NCBI RefSeq assembly: GCF_013410775.1
Contig: NZ_JACCFH010000001.1
Coordinates: 2,170,001-2,234,000, forward strand
Direction of reading: 5' to 3'
Origin: Sphaerotilus montanus
GTDB taxonomy: Bacteria > Pseudomonadota > Gammaproteobacteria > Burkholderiales > Burkholderiaceae_C
DNA length: 64,000 nt
Both the position numbers and the translations under genes were made by a program. Below the pieces are notes generated by a model. It saw nothing but the letters and a program-made list of their open reading frames with translations, had not been told where the DNA came from and searched no databases. Below, one piece after another: positions 46,943 through 55,664 of the stretch. Within the stretch, counting starts at the first letter, position 1. Each line of letters opens with the position of its first letter.

Positions 46943-47395
46943 ATGGAACACAAGGACAAGACTCGGCGAGTGCACGACGCCGAGTTCAAGGCGAAGGTGC
47001 TGGGCGAATGCCGACAGCCTGGAGCGTCGATCGCGGCAGTGGCGCTCAGGCATGGGCTGAACGCGAACGTGGTGCGTCAGTGGCTGGCGGGTCGGGGAGT
47101 CAAGCGGGCAGGCCTGCTGGGACCTGGGTGTGAGGTGCCGGCGGCGGCGTCAGCACCCATGGCCATGGGCAACCCGGCGCCGGTGGTCGATGCCCAGTTC
47201 GTAGCGCTGGCCTTGCCAGCACCGGACAAGCCGCGGCCGAGCGCCGAAGACCCTGCCATGGCGAACCCGAGCACGCCAGACATTCACATCGAGTGGCGCA
47301 GCGGTGCAGCCCGGCTGACGGTGAGCTGGCCGGCAGCGCAGGCCGAGTCGTGTGCGGCGTGGCTGCGCGAACTGGCCGCCGGGGTGACGAAGTGA
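46943..47395 (+). CDS. tnpA: IS66 accessory protein TnpA
   Basis: 150 residues. N-terminal helix-turn-helix of transposase-8 type (RRVHDAEFKAKVLGECRQPG, then SIAAVALRHGLNANVVRQWL) and a variable Ala/Pro-rich C-terminus. Needed with TnpB for transposition in many IS66 elements. Ends in a GTGA overlap with tnpB. Confidence 0.9.
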   Translation: MEHKDKTRRVHDAEFKAKVLGECRQPGASIAAVALRHGLNANVVRQWLAGRGVKRAGLLGPGCEVPAAASAPMAMGNPAPVVDAQFVALALPAPDKPRPSAEDPAMANPSTPDIHIEWRSGAARLTVSWPAAQAESCAAWLRELAAGVTK

Positions 47396-47730
47396 TCCGC
47401 ATAGACGCGCTGTGGGCATGCACGGCGCCGGTGGACATGCGCGCCGGGGCGGACCGGCTGCTGGCGTGTGTGGTGCAGACGCTGGGGGCGGCGCAGGCCC
47501 ACCACGGCTACCTGTTCGCGAATGCGCGGGCCACGCGCGTCAAGCTGATCGTCCATGACGGCTGGGGGGTGTGGTGCGCGGCCCGGCGGCTCAACGCGGG
47601 GCACTTCGTGTGGCCGCGGGGGTTGGAGTCGAGCACCCCGCTGGCCCTGACGCAGGAGCAGTTCGATGCGCTGGTCGTGGGGCTGCCGTGGCAGCGGCTG
47701 CACGAGCGGCGGGTGATCACCCGGGTGTGA
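47392..47730 (+). CDS. tnpB: IS66 accessory protein TnpB
   Basis: 112 residues starting at GTG 47392, which overlaps the tnpA stop. Contains the family pattern MRAGADRLLACVVQTL, LFANARATRVKLIVHDGWGV and LTQEQFDALVVGLPWQRL. Coupled with tnpA and tnpC. Confidence 0.92.
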   Translation: MIRIDALWACTAPVDMRAGADRLLACVVQTLGAAQAHHGYLFANARATRVKLIVHDGWGVWCAARRLNAGHFVWPRGLESSTPLALTQEQFDALVVGLPWQRLHERRVITRV

Positions 47731-47734
47731 GCGG

Positions 47735-49462
47735 ATGCCGGAGGCGCAATTGCTGAAGTTGCCGATGGCGGGGCTGGCCTCGTGCGGGCAGCATGGGCGC
47801 ATGCATGACGTGGACGCGCTCCAGAGCCAGGACCTGAGGGGCCTGACGCCACAGGCCCTGGAGGCCCTGGCGCAGCACCTGCTGGTGCGCGTGCAGCAGC
47901 AGTCGCGCGAGATCGTGTGGCGGGACGCGAAGATCGAGAAGATCACGTTCGAGCTGGCGCGGCTCAAGCGCTGGAAGTTCGGCGCGCGCACCGAGGCGAT
48001 GGATGCGCAGCAGCGACAGCTCTTCCTGGACACGCTGGTCGAGGACGAGGCGGACCTGCAGGCGCAGCTCGCCGAGTTGCAGGCCCGGCAGTCGCCGCCG
48101 CCAGTCACTCCCGAGAAGGCGCCCCAGCCGCCGCGCCGGCAGGCGCTGCCCGAGCACCTGCGCCGCGTGGAGCATCACCACGAGCCGGCCGACACCCACT
48201 GCCCGGCGGTGGACTGCGGCGAGCCGATGACCCGGGTGGGCGAGGACGTCAGCGAGCGGCTGGACATCGTGCCGGCGGAGTTCTTCGTGCACCGGCACAT
48301 CCGAGGCAAGTGGGTCTGCCGGTGCTGCCAGCGCCTGGGCGTCGATCGCCTGGTGCAGGAGCCCGCCGAGCCGCAGCTCATCGAGCGGGGCATCCCGGCG
48401 AGCGGACTGGTGGCGTACACGCTCATCAGCCGGTTCGCCGACCACGTGCCGTACTACCGGCAGGAGGCGATCAATGCCCGCTCGGGCGTGCACACCCCGC
48501 GCTCGACGCTGGCCGCGTGGGCCGGTCAGGCGGGCGCGGCGCTGCACCCGCTGTACGAGGCGCTCAAGTGCTTCGTGCTGGGCAGCGCGGTCGTGCAGGC
48601 CGACGAGACGACGGTGGCCATGCTGGACCCGGGGGCGGGCAAGACCAGGAAAGCGTACGTCTGGGCCTATGCACGCGGGGAATTCGATCCCCAGCCCGGC
48701 GTGGTCTACGACTTCTGCCTGGGGCGGGGCAGCAAGTACCCGCTGGCCTTCCTGGGCGGGCTGCCCAGTCCACCCGACAGCCAGACCGACCGGCCCGCCG
48801 AGAACCGGGACCCGCCCTGGAGCGGCACGCTCGTGTGCGATCGCTATGGCGGCTATGACTCGGTGCTCGACCCCAAGGTCTTCCCGCAGCGCGTCTCGGC
48901 GGCCTGTGCCGCACATGCCCGGCGCAAGTTCGACGAACTCGCCAAGTCCGGCAAGAGCACCCTGGCCACCCAGGCGATCGTGCGCTTCGCGGCGATCTAC
49001 CACGCCGAGAAGTCGTTCGCCGGCATGGACGACCCGACGCGAACGCAGGCCCGTCAACGTATCGCCGCGCCGCTGTGGCAGGAGTTGCACACCTGGCTCA
49101 AGCTCGAACGCGGTCGTGTCGCCGATGGCGGCGCCACGGCCAACGCCATCGACTACAGCCTCAACCATTGGGAGGCGCTGACGCGCCACCTGCTCGACGG
49201 GGCCGTGCCCGTGGACAACAACTATCTGGAGCGCCAGATCAAGCCCTGGGCCATGGGCAGGAAGGCCTGGTTGTTCTGTGGCAGCGAACTCGCCGGCCAG
49301 CGTGCAGCCGTGGTCATGAGCCTGGTGCAGTCGGCCAAGCTCAACGGGCTCGAACCCTGGGCCTACCTGCGCGACGTGCTCGATCGGCTGCCCACCCACC
49401 TCAACAGCCGCATCGACGACTTGTTGCCTCATCGCTGGCAGCCTCGGCAAATCCCGGACTGA
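47735..49462 (+). CDS. tnpC: IS66 transposase TnpC
   Basis: 575 residues. Leucine-zipper-like N-terminus, zinc ribbon (HCPAVDCGEPM and KWVCRCCQ) and a DDE domain with VQADETTVAML, LVCDRYGGYDSVL and NNYLERQIKPWAMGRKAW. The frame is intact and stops about 36 bases before the right end of the element. Confidence 0.93.
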   Translation: MPEAQLLKLPMAGLASCGQHGRMHDVDALQSQDLRGLTPQALEALAQHLLVRVQQQSREIVWRDAKIEKITFELARLKRWKFGARTEAMDAQQRQLFLDTLVEDEADLQAQLAELQARQSPPPVTPEKAPQPPRRQALPEHLRRVEHHHEPADTHCPAVDCGEPMTRVGEDVSERLDIVPAEFFVHRHIRGKWVCRCCQRLGVDRLVQEPAEPQLIERGIPASGLVAYTLISRFADHVPYYRQEAINARSGVHTPRSTLAAWAGQAGAALHPLYEALKCFVLGSAVVQADETTVAMLDPGAGKTRKAYVWAYARGEFDPQPGVVYDFCLGRGSKYPLAFLGGLPSPPDSQTDRPAENRDPPWSGTLVCDRYGGYDSVLDPKVFPQRVSAACAAHARRKFDELAKSGKSTLATQAIVRFAAIYHAEKSFAGMDDPTRTQARQRIAAPLWQELHTWLKLERGRVADGGATANAIDYSLNHWEALTRHLLDGAVPVDNNYLERQIKPWAMGRKAWLFCGSELAGQRAAVVMSLVQSAKLNGLEPWAYLRDVLDRLPTHLNSRIDDLLPHRWQPRQIPD

Positions 49463-49498
49463 TCAGGGGTGCCTGACGGGGGATCGCTGGCCGCTCAC

Positions 49499-49542
49499 GG
49501 AGGTCTGCCACGCTTGAGCGGCGTTTGGGGACGGGTGGTCAT
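49499..49542 (-). pseudogene. 5' part of the XRE regulator gene split by IS66
   Basis: ATG at 49542 opens MTTRPQTPLKRG, then the frame meets the GGAGGTCT duplication at 49506. Joined to 46860 it restores the regulator. This stretch is too short to be called alone; the reconstruction gives it meaning. Confidence 0.85.
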
Positions 49543-49578
49543 CCACCCGAGGTTCCCGGAGTCGTTCTATCTGGACCA

Positions 49579-49592
49579 CGTTATAAAAAACG
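49579..49592. promoter_or_regulatory. Candidate operator/promoter of the split XRE gene
   Basis: CGTTATAAAAAACG, 37 bases upstream of the split gene's ATG. It differs at one base from the perfect palindrome at 50110-50123. Read on the minus strand it contains TATAAC, a plausible -10 element, so a repressor bound here could block its own promoter. Confidence 0.5.
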
Positions 49593-49670
49593 CAGGCCAC
49601 ATCGGATGCGTGACTGCTTGCGGCTCACTGCCCTGCTCATCACCCCACTCGCTCAGCCCGGTTGCCCAAC

Positions 49671-49982
49671 CTACGACGGATCTCCCCGACGGATCCGCGC
49701 CACCCGCCGCGCCCGGAACATGGCGTCCGGAATCGGCAGCCCCTCCAGCCGGTTGTTCAACTCGCTCATGAAGGCCGAGAAATCGACATCCAGTGCGCGC
49801 AGCCAGGCCAGCAGTTCGATGACATCGAGTCGCCGCTCGCCGCGCTCGACCTTGCTGATGGTGGCCTGATCCCGGCCCAGGCGGATGGCCAGATCCGATT
49901 GACGCAAGCGCTGCGCTTCCCGGCTGCTGCGCAGCATGTCCAGGAACACGTGGTTGTGCCGGGTGTGGATCGACTTGAGCAT
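49671..49982 (-). CDS. XRE-family transcriptional regulator
   Basis: 103 residues. Helix-turn-helix REAQRLRQSDLAIRLGRDQATISKVERGERRLD in the N-terminal half, followed by a helical tail (LLAWLRALDVDFSAFMSELN). It is different in sequence from the split XRE gene to its left. No toxin-like partner is directly adjacent, although the Lon-type AAA+ module is downstream on the other strand. Confidence 0.88.
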   Translation of the reverse strand: MLKSIHTRHNHVFLDMLRSSREAQRLRQSDLAIRLGRDQATISKVERGERRLDVIELLAWLRALDVDFSAFMSELNNRLEGLPIPDAMFRARRVARIRRGDPS

Positions 49983-50109
49983 GGCGACCTTTCTTGGATC
50001 ACCCTAGACCCGTTGGCGCCGTATTCGGAAAGCGAATCTATGGCCTGACACCCTCGTCACCTTCGTGCATCCAAGTTGGTGTTTCGGCCAGCTTCGCACA
50101 AAATGAAGA

Positions 50110-50123
50110 CGTTATAAATAACG
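50110..50123. promoter_or_regulatory. Candidate operator palindrome between the XRE gene and the downstream accessory genes
   Basis: CGTTATAAATAACG, a perfect 14-bp palindrome 128 bases upstream of the XRE start and 84 bases upstream of the 50207 gene. AAGTTGGTGT occurs as a direct repeat on both sides (about 50073 and 50126). It probably serves an XRE-type repressor controlling both directions. Confidence 0.55.
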
Positions 50124-50206
50124 CGAAGTTGGTGTCCCGCAGACTCAGTTCCGCGGGCACGCCAACCCTCTGCAATGTCTGCACACCCGTGCGCGACCTG
50201 ACCACC

Positions 50207-50686
50207 ATGACTGACCGCATCGGCGCCTTGCAGACCTACCCGGACGACGAATGGATGCCGGCGGATCCCCAAGCTCGGAGCGACTGCCGCTACTGGACGA
50301 GCGCCGAAATCGCCAGCGACTACTGGTTCCTCGTCGAGTTCCACGGTGATCCGTCGGCACGAGAGCGGCCCGTGCGCCAGATGTGGATCACCGTCTGTGC
50401 CGAGACGGCGGTCAAGTTGACCCAGCGACCGGACCAGGGTCCGGCCAGCCTGATGGCCTGCCTGCCCGCACCTCGTGATGGCCACACCGAACGCATCTTC
50501 CTGTTCGGCGAGGTCGAAGAAATCCTGGCGGATCAGACCAGTGACCGGCAGGTCGTTCGCTTGCGCGATGGCCGCGCGTTCTGGGTCGAGCGACAGGATG
50601 ACTCTGGTGTTCGGTCCAGCACCCACTTGAGCCGCCTGTACGTCGCGCCGCCCGACAACCCTGCCTCCATGGTCTCTGCGCCGTAA
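50207..50686 (+). CDS. Hypothetical accessory protein
   Basis: 159 residues, soluble, beginning MTDRIGALQTYPDDEWMPAD. Several short beta-strand patterns (YWFLVEFHGD, RIFLFGEVEEI, QVVRLRDGRAFWVERQ) suggest a small beta-rich domain, perhaps SH3- or OB-like. No family recognised. The start at 50207 is the first Met after the palindromic region; the longer frame has no coding look. It is the first plus-strand gene upstream of the AAA+ module. Confidence 0.55.
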   Translation: MTDRIGALQTYPDDEWMPADPQARSDCRYWTSAEIASDYWFLVEFHGDPSARERPVRQMWITVCAETAVKLTQRPDQGPASLMACLPAPRDGHTERIFLFGEVEEILADQTSDRQVVRLRDGRAFWVERQDDSGVRSSTHLSRLYVAPPDNPASMVSAP

Positions 50687-51147
50687 CCGGCTCGCCTTCC
50701 TGAGTCCGCACTGAACACCTACTGGACCGTTCAACCGCGTGATCGTCATGCTGTCAGGGTCGAGCGCTCCGGCGCCTCGAACGATTCTCTTCCTGCTTGT
50801 GGTGCTCATTCCGCCCGTCCGCGATCTCGCGACCGACGCTGGCACCTGCATCCACCCCTGTGCAACGCAGCACCTCCGCTGCGTGACAAGACCCCACCGA
50901 TCCCTTCGGCCTCGGTGACTCATCCACCACCTCCTGTCTCGCCCTTGCGGTTCATGTCCTCTTCCAAGGGAAGCGGATCCGACCGACGGACCTCACCAAG
51001 CGCTGGTCCGCGCTGCCCGATGCCACTGCGCTGCCGCCGGTGGCTGCTCTGCAGGTCAAGCCTGCAGGCGTCCTGGTTGCATGACTGCGACCGTCCAACC
51101 GACCACTCCCCCTATCGCACACCACACCTAGACCGCCACGGCGCGAC
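50687..51147. other. 461-bp stretch without a supportable gene
   Basis: An open frame of about 63 codons without a start codon runs to TGA at 51081-51083 and reads protein-like (LFQGKRIRPTDLTKRW), overlapping an ATG by ATGA. It may be the tail of a decayed gene. No promoter, terminator or RNA gene was recognised. Confidence 0.5.
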
Positions 51148-53607
51148 ATGACAGCCATGAATATGAACCACACCCACCGCCCATCCAGGGCGCACAACAC
51201 CTCGGCGCCTGGAGGCTCACCGAGTCGGCGGAAATCTGACGACGCCATGGCTGCAGCGATGCGGCGCGTGCGCACCGCGGTCCGAGACGGTGACGCAAAC
51301 CGGTTGCTGGCGGCGATGGCCCGACAGCCCGATGTCGGTTTGCAGGGGGTGCTGTTCGGGGCCTGGACGGTGGCTTCAGGCGCCCTGGCATGGCGTCGGC
51401 CGGCGGGCGCGACAGCCATGACGCCTGAGCAGGTGCAGCGGGTCAAGCGGTGTCTGTGGGGATTGGCAGGTGATGCGGTCTGGGTGGAGGCGTCCGTTGA
51501 CCTGCTGACCAGCGAGCCCCGCCGACTGGTGGCCCTGGCGCCGCAGCTTTCTCGACCCGAGGCGCTGGACCATCTGCTCGGAATGGTGGTGGCACGAGTG
51601 GCACTCGACCGGATGCCTGGGCGATCGGGTGGAGGATCCAGTGGCGGGGGCCATGAACCGTTTCGCCACCCCACGGCGGAGCGTCACGAAGCGCCTTCCG
51701 AGGGGCCGGGCGCGGTAGTGGGTGGCCGTGCCACCGAAGGGGATCCTTTGGCAGACGAACCGCCTCCAGTCCAGCGCATCCACCTGAAATCACCGGTGCT
51801 GGTCATGCTCGCCAGCGCAGAGGGTCTGACGGGGGTGGCGCTGGCCGCGGCCAAGCCTTTGCGTCTGGCACTGGATGAGCAACGCTCCCGCATCGCCCGG
51901 CTGGATGCCCTGGATGTCTGCGTCGACCGGCTGTGGGCCGTGATGCCCGAGGCTCGGGCTCTGGAGTGCTTGACCGAGGAGTTGCTGACGGCGGTCGAGA
52001 CTGCGCTGCACGGGCCTCGCCACCGGGAGTTGCAGCTCAAGCCGGCTGTTCGTCGGATTGGCGTCAAGTGGCGCGATTTGCGAACAGAAGGTTGGGACAG
52101 TGACAACCCCGACGGACTGACCGACCTGCTGACCATCCCGGGTGCGGACCAGCTCAGAAAGGATCTGGCCCCGATCATGAGGCTGTGCTGGCGCGAACCA
52201 CTCGACGAGCAGTTGCACGACACCGAAGAGGCGGCGGCGCTGATCCGGCTGCTGCGGCTCTACGTGCAGTTGAACCTGGACACCTCGCTGGACCAGCCGG
52301 CACAGCCGACGCTGAATGCGTGCGCGCGGGCATTCGGGATGTGGGCCGCGGTCGAGCAGCGGCTGCCGGACTTGCCGACACGCCCCGGTGGGCCCGCAGC
52401 GCTGTACTGGGACGAAGAGTCGGACGAGACTTCAGCCATGGAGCCTGGTGCCGCTCTGCGGGCGTTGCTGCGGGACAGCGTGCAAGTGCGTCAGCAGGCA
52501 ACGTTCCAAGTGGCGGGTCACACCGACATCATGGACGCGGTGCACCCGCCATCGGCGTCGAAATCAGCGGACTCCAGTCCGATGACGCCGAGACCGACGT
52601 CAACACAGGCGGCGATCACCGCCGCGCGGGACGCGGCAGTGACCGCCTCGGCGATGGCGGTGGCGGCGCACCAGGAGATGCTGGCCGAGCGATTCCCTCA
52701 GCAGTCGCTGAGCACATTGGTCGAGCACACCACGTGGGTGGTGATCCGCGAGCCGATTGCGGAGATGCGCGACAAGGACGACCGCTTGATCCTGGCGTCC
52801 TATGAAGGGCTGCGGGTGCCGTTGCCACTGGCACTGCTTCCGGAGGCGGTCGAACTGGAAGCACGCATCGCGCAGTTGCACGCAGAATTCCCCTGGGCAA
52901 CCCGGGCGATCGAGATCGTGGCGGGCGAGATGCTGGCCCGGCGCCGGCTGGGGGCGGTGAGCTTCGCGTGGGCGCCGATCCTGCTCGTCGGCCCGCCGGG
53001 TACGGGCAAAACTCGGCTGGCGCGGCGGCTGGCCGAGGTGATGGGGCTGTCGTTCCTGCCGCTGGGTGTCGGGGGCAGCAGCGACAACAAGCTGCTGACG
53101 GGGACAAACCGAGGCTGGGCCAGTGGCGAGCCGTCACCGATCGTGCGGGCGCTGCGGGACCGGCGGATGGCGCAGATTCTGGTGCTGCTCGACGAGGTGG
53201 ACAAGTGCAGCCATCACACGGCAAACGTGGCACCGATCCAGGCGGCGCTGCTCGGGCTGCTGGAGCCGGAATCCAGTCGGAACTGGATCGACCCCTACTT
53301 GCAGGTTCCCTGCGATCTCAGCAAGCTGCTGTTCGTCGCGACGGCGAATCGGCTGGGGACGCTTGACGCGGCGCTGATGTCGCGGTTGCAGCCGGTGCTG
53401 GTGCCGACGCCGGAGCGGCGGCATTACCCGGCGATCATCGAGCAGGTGGTGCGGGATGTGGCCAGCGACTGGGGACTGCCGCAGGAGGTGATGCCGGAAC
53501 TGGATGTGTCGGGCATTGCGCAAGCGGCGGGGTCGGTGCGGGAACTCGTGCGGCTGGTGCGCAGGGAGATCGTGCGGGAGGTTTCCTCCACCGGGGCTCG
53601 GCATTGA
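51148..53607 (+). CDS. Large AAA+ ATPase with Lon-type ATPase module
   Basis: 819 residues. The N-terminal 500 residues are helical and of no known family, with a Gly/Pro-rich break near 150-200. The C-terminal third is an AAA+ domain: Walker A GPPGTGKT at 615-622, Walker B VLLDEVDK, sensor 1 FVATANRL and an arginine-finger region ALMSRLQPVLV. The helix before Walker A resembles that of Lon, but no peptidase domain follows. It is 19 bases upstream of two phosphoesterase genes. The start lacks a strong ribosome-binding site; MNMNHTH at 51160 is an alternative. Confidence 0.8.
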   Translation: MTAMNMNHTHRPSRAHNTSAPGGSPSRRKSDDAMAAAMRRVRTAVRDGDANRLLAAMARQPDVGLQGVLFGAWTVASGALAWRRPAGATAMTPEQVQRVKRCLWGLAGDAVWVEASVDLLTSEPRRLVALAPQLSRPEALDHLLGMVVARVALDRMPGRSGGGSSGGGHEPFRHPTAERHEAPSEGPGAVVGGRATEGDPLADEPPPVQRIHLKSPVLVMLASAEGLTGVALAAAKPLRLALDEQRSRIARLDALDVCVDRLWAVMPEARALECLTEELLTAVETALHGPRHRELQLKPAVRRIGVKWRDLRTEGWDSDNPDGLTDLLTIPGADQLRKDLAPIMRLCWREPLDEQLHDTEEAAALIRLLRLYVQLNLDTSLDQPAQPTLNACARAFGMWAAVEQRLPDLPTRPGGPAALYWDEESDETSAMEPGAALRALLRDSVQVRQQATFQVAGHTDIMDAVHPPSASKSADSSPMTPRPTSTQAAITAARDAAVTASAMAVAAHQEMLAERFPQQSLSTLVEHTTWVVIREPIAEMRDKDDRLILASYEGLRVPLPLALLPEAVELEARIAQLHAEFPWATRAIEIVAGEMLARRRLGAVSFAWAPILLVGPPGTGKTRLARRLAEVMGLSFLPLGVGGSSDNKLLTGTNRGWASGEPSPIVRALRDRRMAQILVLLDEVDKCSHHTANVAPIQAALLGLLEPESSRNWIDPYLQVPCDLSKLLFVATANRLGTLDAALMSRLQPVLVPTPERRHYPAIIEQVVRDVASDWGLPQEVMPELDVSGIAQAAGSVRELVRLVRREIVREVSSTGARH

Positions 53608-53626
53608 ACAGACAAAAGGTGCCACG

Positions 53627-54460
53627 ATGAAACTGCTGATCCTGTCGGACTTGCACCTGGAGTTCCACCCGATGCGGGTGCCCCCGGGGGATTTTGATGC
53701 GGTGGTTCTGGCTGGAGATATCCAGGCGCCGGGCCGCCGAGGCGTGGCCTGGGCGGCGGCAGAGCCGGCCTTCGCAGACAAGCCGGTGCTGTACGTGCCG
53801 GGCAACCACGAGTTCTACGGGCAAGTGCTGGCATCGGAGCTGGCGGAGATGCGCGCAGCGGCGCAGGGCACCAATGTGCAGGTGCTCGATCAGGACGTGG
53901 TGACGCTCGCGTCTGACGCGGGTCCGGTCCGCGTGCTCGGCGCCACCTTGTGGACGGATTTCAGGCTGAAGGTGCTGGGGGCCGACGGCCAGTGGCGGCG
54001 CGATGCGCGGCTGGCCGCAGCGGAGGCCGGCGTCGGGTTGAACGATTTCAGCGTCATTCGGGTCAAGCGCACGGCGCCAGAGTCGGGCGTGCGACGGCTC
54101 CGCCCGCTGGACACGGTGCATTGGCACCAGGCGACACGGCGCTGGATGCACGATCGACTGGCAGAGCCCTGGGGCGGGAGCACGGTGGTCATCACGCACC
54201 ATGCGCCGCATCGCGGCTCGCTGGCGGCATGTTTTGAGCGTAGCGGCTTGAGCCCGGCGTTCGTGAACGACCTGCCGGCCGCCTGCTTCGACGGGGTGGA
54301 CCTGTGGGTGCATGGACACACGCACGATAGCTTCGACTACCCGGTGGCTCGGCCGGGTGGGGGAACCTGTCGGGTGGTGTGCAACCCCAGGGGCTATGTG
54401 CGCTGGGACAGCGCACTGGAGAACCGGGGGTTCGATCCCGGGTGCATGGTGGTCGTGTGA
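53627..54460 (+). CDS. Calcineurin-like metallophosphoesterase 1 of the AAA+ module
   Basis: 277 residues. The five metallophosphoesterase motifs are present: DLHLEF (DxH), VVLAGDIQAPG (GD), YVPGNHEFYG (GNHE), VITHHAPH (H) and VHGHTHDSFD (GHxH). Two divalent metals are expected. The substrate may be a nucleotide or phosphoprotein. It overlaps the second phosphoesterase by GTGA. Confidence 0.9.
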   Translation: MKLLILSDLHLEFHPMRVPPGDFDAVVLAGDIQAPGRRGVAWAAAEPAFADKPVLYVPGNHEFYGQVLASELAEMRAAAQGTNVQVLDQDVVTLASDAGPVRVLGATLWTDFRLKVLGADGQWRRDARLAAAEAGVGLNDFSVIRVKRTAPESGVRRLRPLDTVHWHQATRRWMHDRLAEPWGGSTVVITHHAPHRGSLAACFERSGLSPAFVNDLPAACFDGVDLWVHGHTHDSFDYPVARPGGGTCRVVCNPRGYVRWDSALENRGFDPGCMVVV

Positions 54461-55209
54461 TCTGGCTCTGCGGGGACGTGCATGGGCGCTTCGAGCACCT
54501 GATCGAGGCGGTGCTGCAGTTGCCGCCCGAGCAGCGACCAGCGGCCGTCATCCTGCTGGGAGACCTGCAGGCGCAGCAGCCGTTGGAGGTGGAACTGGCG
54601 ACGATCCTGGCACACACCGAGGTGTGGTTCATCCCCGGCAACCACGACACCGATTCGGACGCGGACCACGATCACCTGTTCGGCTCGGCACTGGCGGGGC
54701 GGAACCTGCACGGCCGAGTGGTCGAGATCGCAGGGGTGCGCGTCGCAGGGCTGGGCGGGGTGTTCCGGGGGCAGGTCTGGATGCCGCCGAATCCGTCGGA
54801 GGTCGAGACGGCACGGAGCTATGTGGCGAGGGCCGGGCGCGGCAACCTCTGGCGCGGTGGCCTGCCGCGGCGGCACCGCAGCACGATTTTCCCGGCGGAG
54901 GTCCAGGCGCTGAGCCGGCAGCGGGCTGACGTGCTGGTCACGCACGAGGCGCCGAGCTGTCACCCGCACGGGTTCCAGGCCCTCGACGCGCTGGCCCGCT
55001 GCCTGCAGGTGCGCCAAGCGTTTCATGGACATCACCATGATCGGCGGGACTACCGCCCCGAGTGGCCAAGGCTGGGATTCGAAGCCCATGGCGTGGGGCT
55101 GCGGGGGATCACAGCACTCGACGGGCAAGTGATTCGGGTGGGGGAACTGGACGAGCGCAGGGCTATCCGAGGTGGGTATGCCGCTCCACCTGGGTGTCGG
55201 CTTCCATAG
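54457..55209 (+). CDS. Calcineurin-like metallophosphoesterase 2 of the AAA+ module
   Basis: 250 residues from GTG 54457. Motifs DVHGRF, VILLGDLQAQQ, FIPGNHDTDSD, LVTHEAPS and FHGHHHDR. It is a different subfamily from its neighbour (RNA- or nucleotide-type phosphodiesterase look). The start is coupled to the stop of phosphoesterase 1; the 3' end overlaps the convergent merR gene by 47 bases. Confidence 0.88.
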   Translation: MIWLCGDVHGRFEHLIEAVLQLPPEQRPAAVILLGDLQAQQPLEVELATILAHTEVWFIPGNHDTDSDADHDHLFGSALAGRNLHGRVVEIAGVRVAGLGGVFRGQVWMPPNPSEVETARSYVARAGRGNLWRGGLPRRHRSTIFPAEVQALSRQRADVLVTHEAPSCHPHGFQALDALARCLQVRQAFHGHHHDRRDYRPEWPRLGFEAHGVGLRGITALDGQVIRVGELDERRAIRGGYAAPPGCRLP

Positions 55210-55594
55210 CGGCCAGCCCACGCAAGATGCCGCAGGCATCGACCGCCTGTTTCACCTGGCATTGCTGGCGCAGCGCCCCGAGCTGCTGCTTCAGGTGCAG
55301 CAGTTCAGCGATCCGGGCATCGACATGCCCGATGTGGTCGTCCAGCAGCGTGTTGACGGCTCCGCAGTCCTCGGCCGGCGCGTCCTTCAGGCGCAGCAGC
55401 CCGCGGATTTCCTCGTGGGTCATGTCGAGTGCGCGGCAGTTGCGGATGAAGCGCAGGCGTTCAAGGTGTGTCGCGTCGTAGTGCCGGTAGTTGGCCTCTG
55501 TCCGGCTGGCCTTGACCAACAGTCCTTCCCTTTCGTAGAAGCGCACTGTCTCGGTTGTGCATCGGGCAGCATTCGCCAGCTCGCCGATCTTCAT
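55163..55594 (-). CDS. MerR-family Cd/Pb-responsive regulator (CadR/PbrR type)
   Basis: 143 residues. MerR helix-turn-helix (MKIGELANAARCTTETVRFYEREG), a long dimerisation helix and the metal-binding cysteines of the CadR/PbrR group: the DCGAVN Cys and a C-terminal CQVKQAVDACGIL pair. The start at 55594 is chosen because GAGG lies seven bases upstream. It is divergent from the DUF3703 gene and should act on the MerR-type promoter at 55628-55658. Confidence 0.9.
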   Translation of the reverse strand: MKIGELANAARCTTETVRFYEREGLLVKASRTEANYRHYDATHLERLRFIRNCRALDMTHEEIRGLLRLKDAPAEDCGAVNTLLDDHIGHVDARIAELLHLKQQLGALRQQCQVKQAVDACGILRGLAAMEADTQVERHTHLG

Positions 55595-55627
55595 CTGCAT
55601 GCCTCGGGTAGTTCCAGTGATCATTGC

Positions 55628-55658
55628 TTGACATTGTAGTTACACAAAGGTTTCTACT
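55628..55658 (+). promoter_or_regulatory. MerR-type promoter with 19-bp spacer, driving the DUF3703-czcI genes
   Basis: TTGACA at 55628-55633, a 19-base spacer and TCTACT at 55653-55658. The spacer contains the dyad GTAGTTAC-N6-GTTTCTAC (55636-55657), the kind of operator MerR proteins untwist. It lines up well with the known pbrA promoter (from memory). The DUF3703 ATG lies only seven bases after the -10 element. Confidence 0.75.
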
Positions 55659-55664
55659 GAGTGC

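Larger units (their letters stand above)
46861..49498. mobile_element. Complete IS66-family insertion sequence
   Basis: 2638 bp carrying tnpA, tnpB and tnpC. Ends are related inverted repeats: GTGAGCGACCAGCCATGCCC at the left and, read inward, GTGAGCGGCCAGCGATCCCC at the right (16 or 17 of 20 identical). The 8-bp target duplication GGAGGTCT is exact at 46853-46860 and 49499-49506. All three frames are intact, so the copy looks recent and possibly active. Confidence 0.95.

Noticed and set aside
50894-51083. Open frame of about 63 codons ending in an ATGA overlap
   Set aside because: It lacks any ATG, GTG or TTG start after the upstream stop and the following ORF is only 16 codons.
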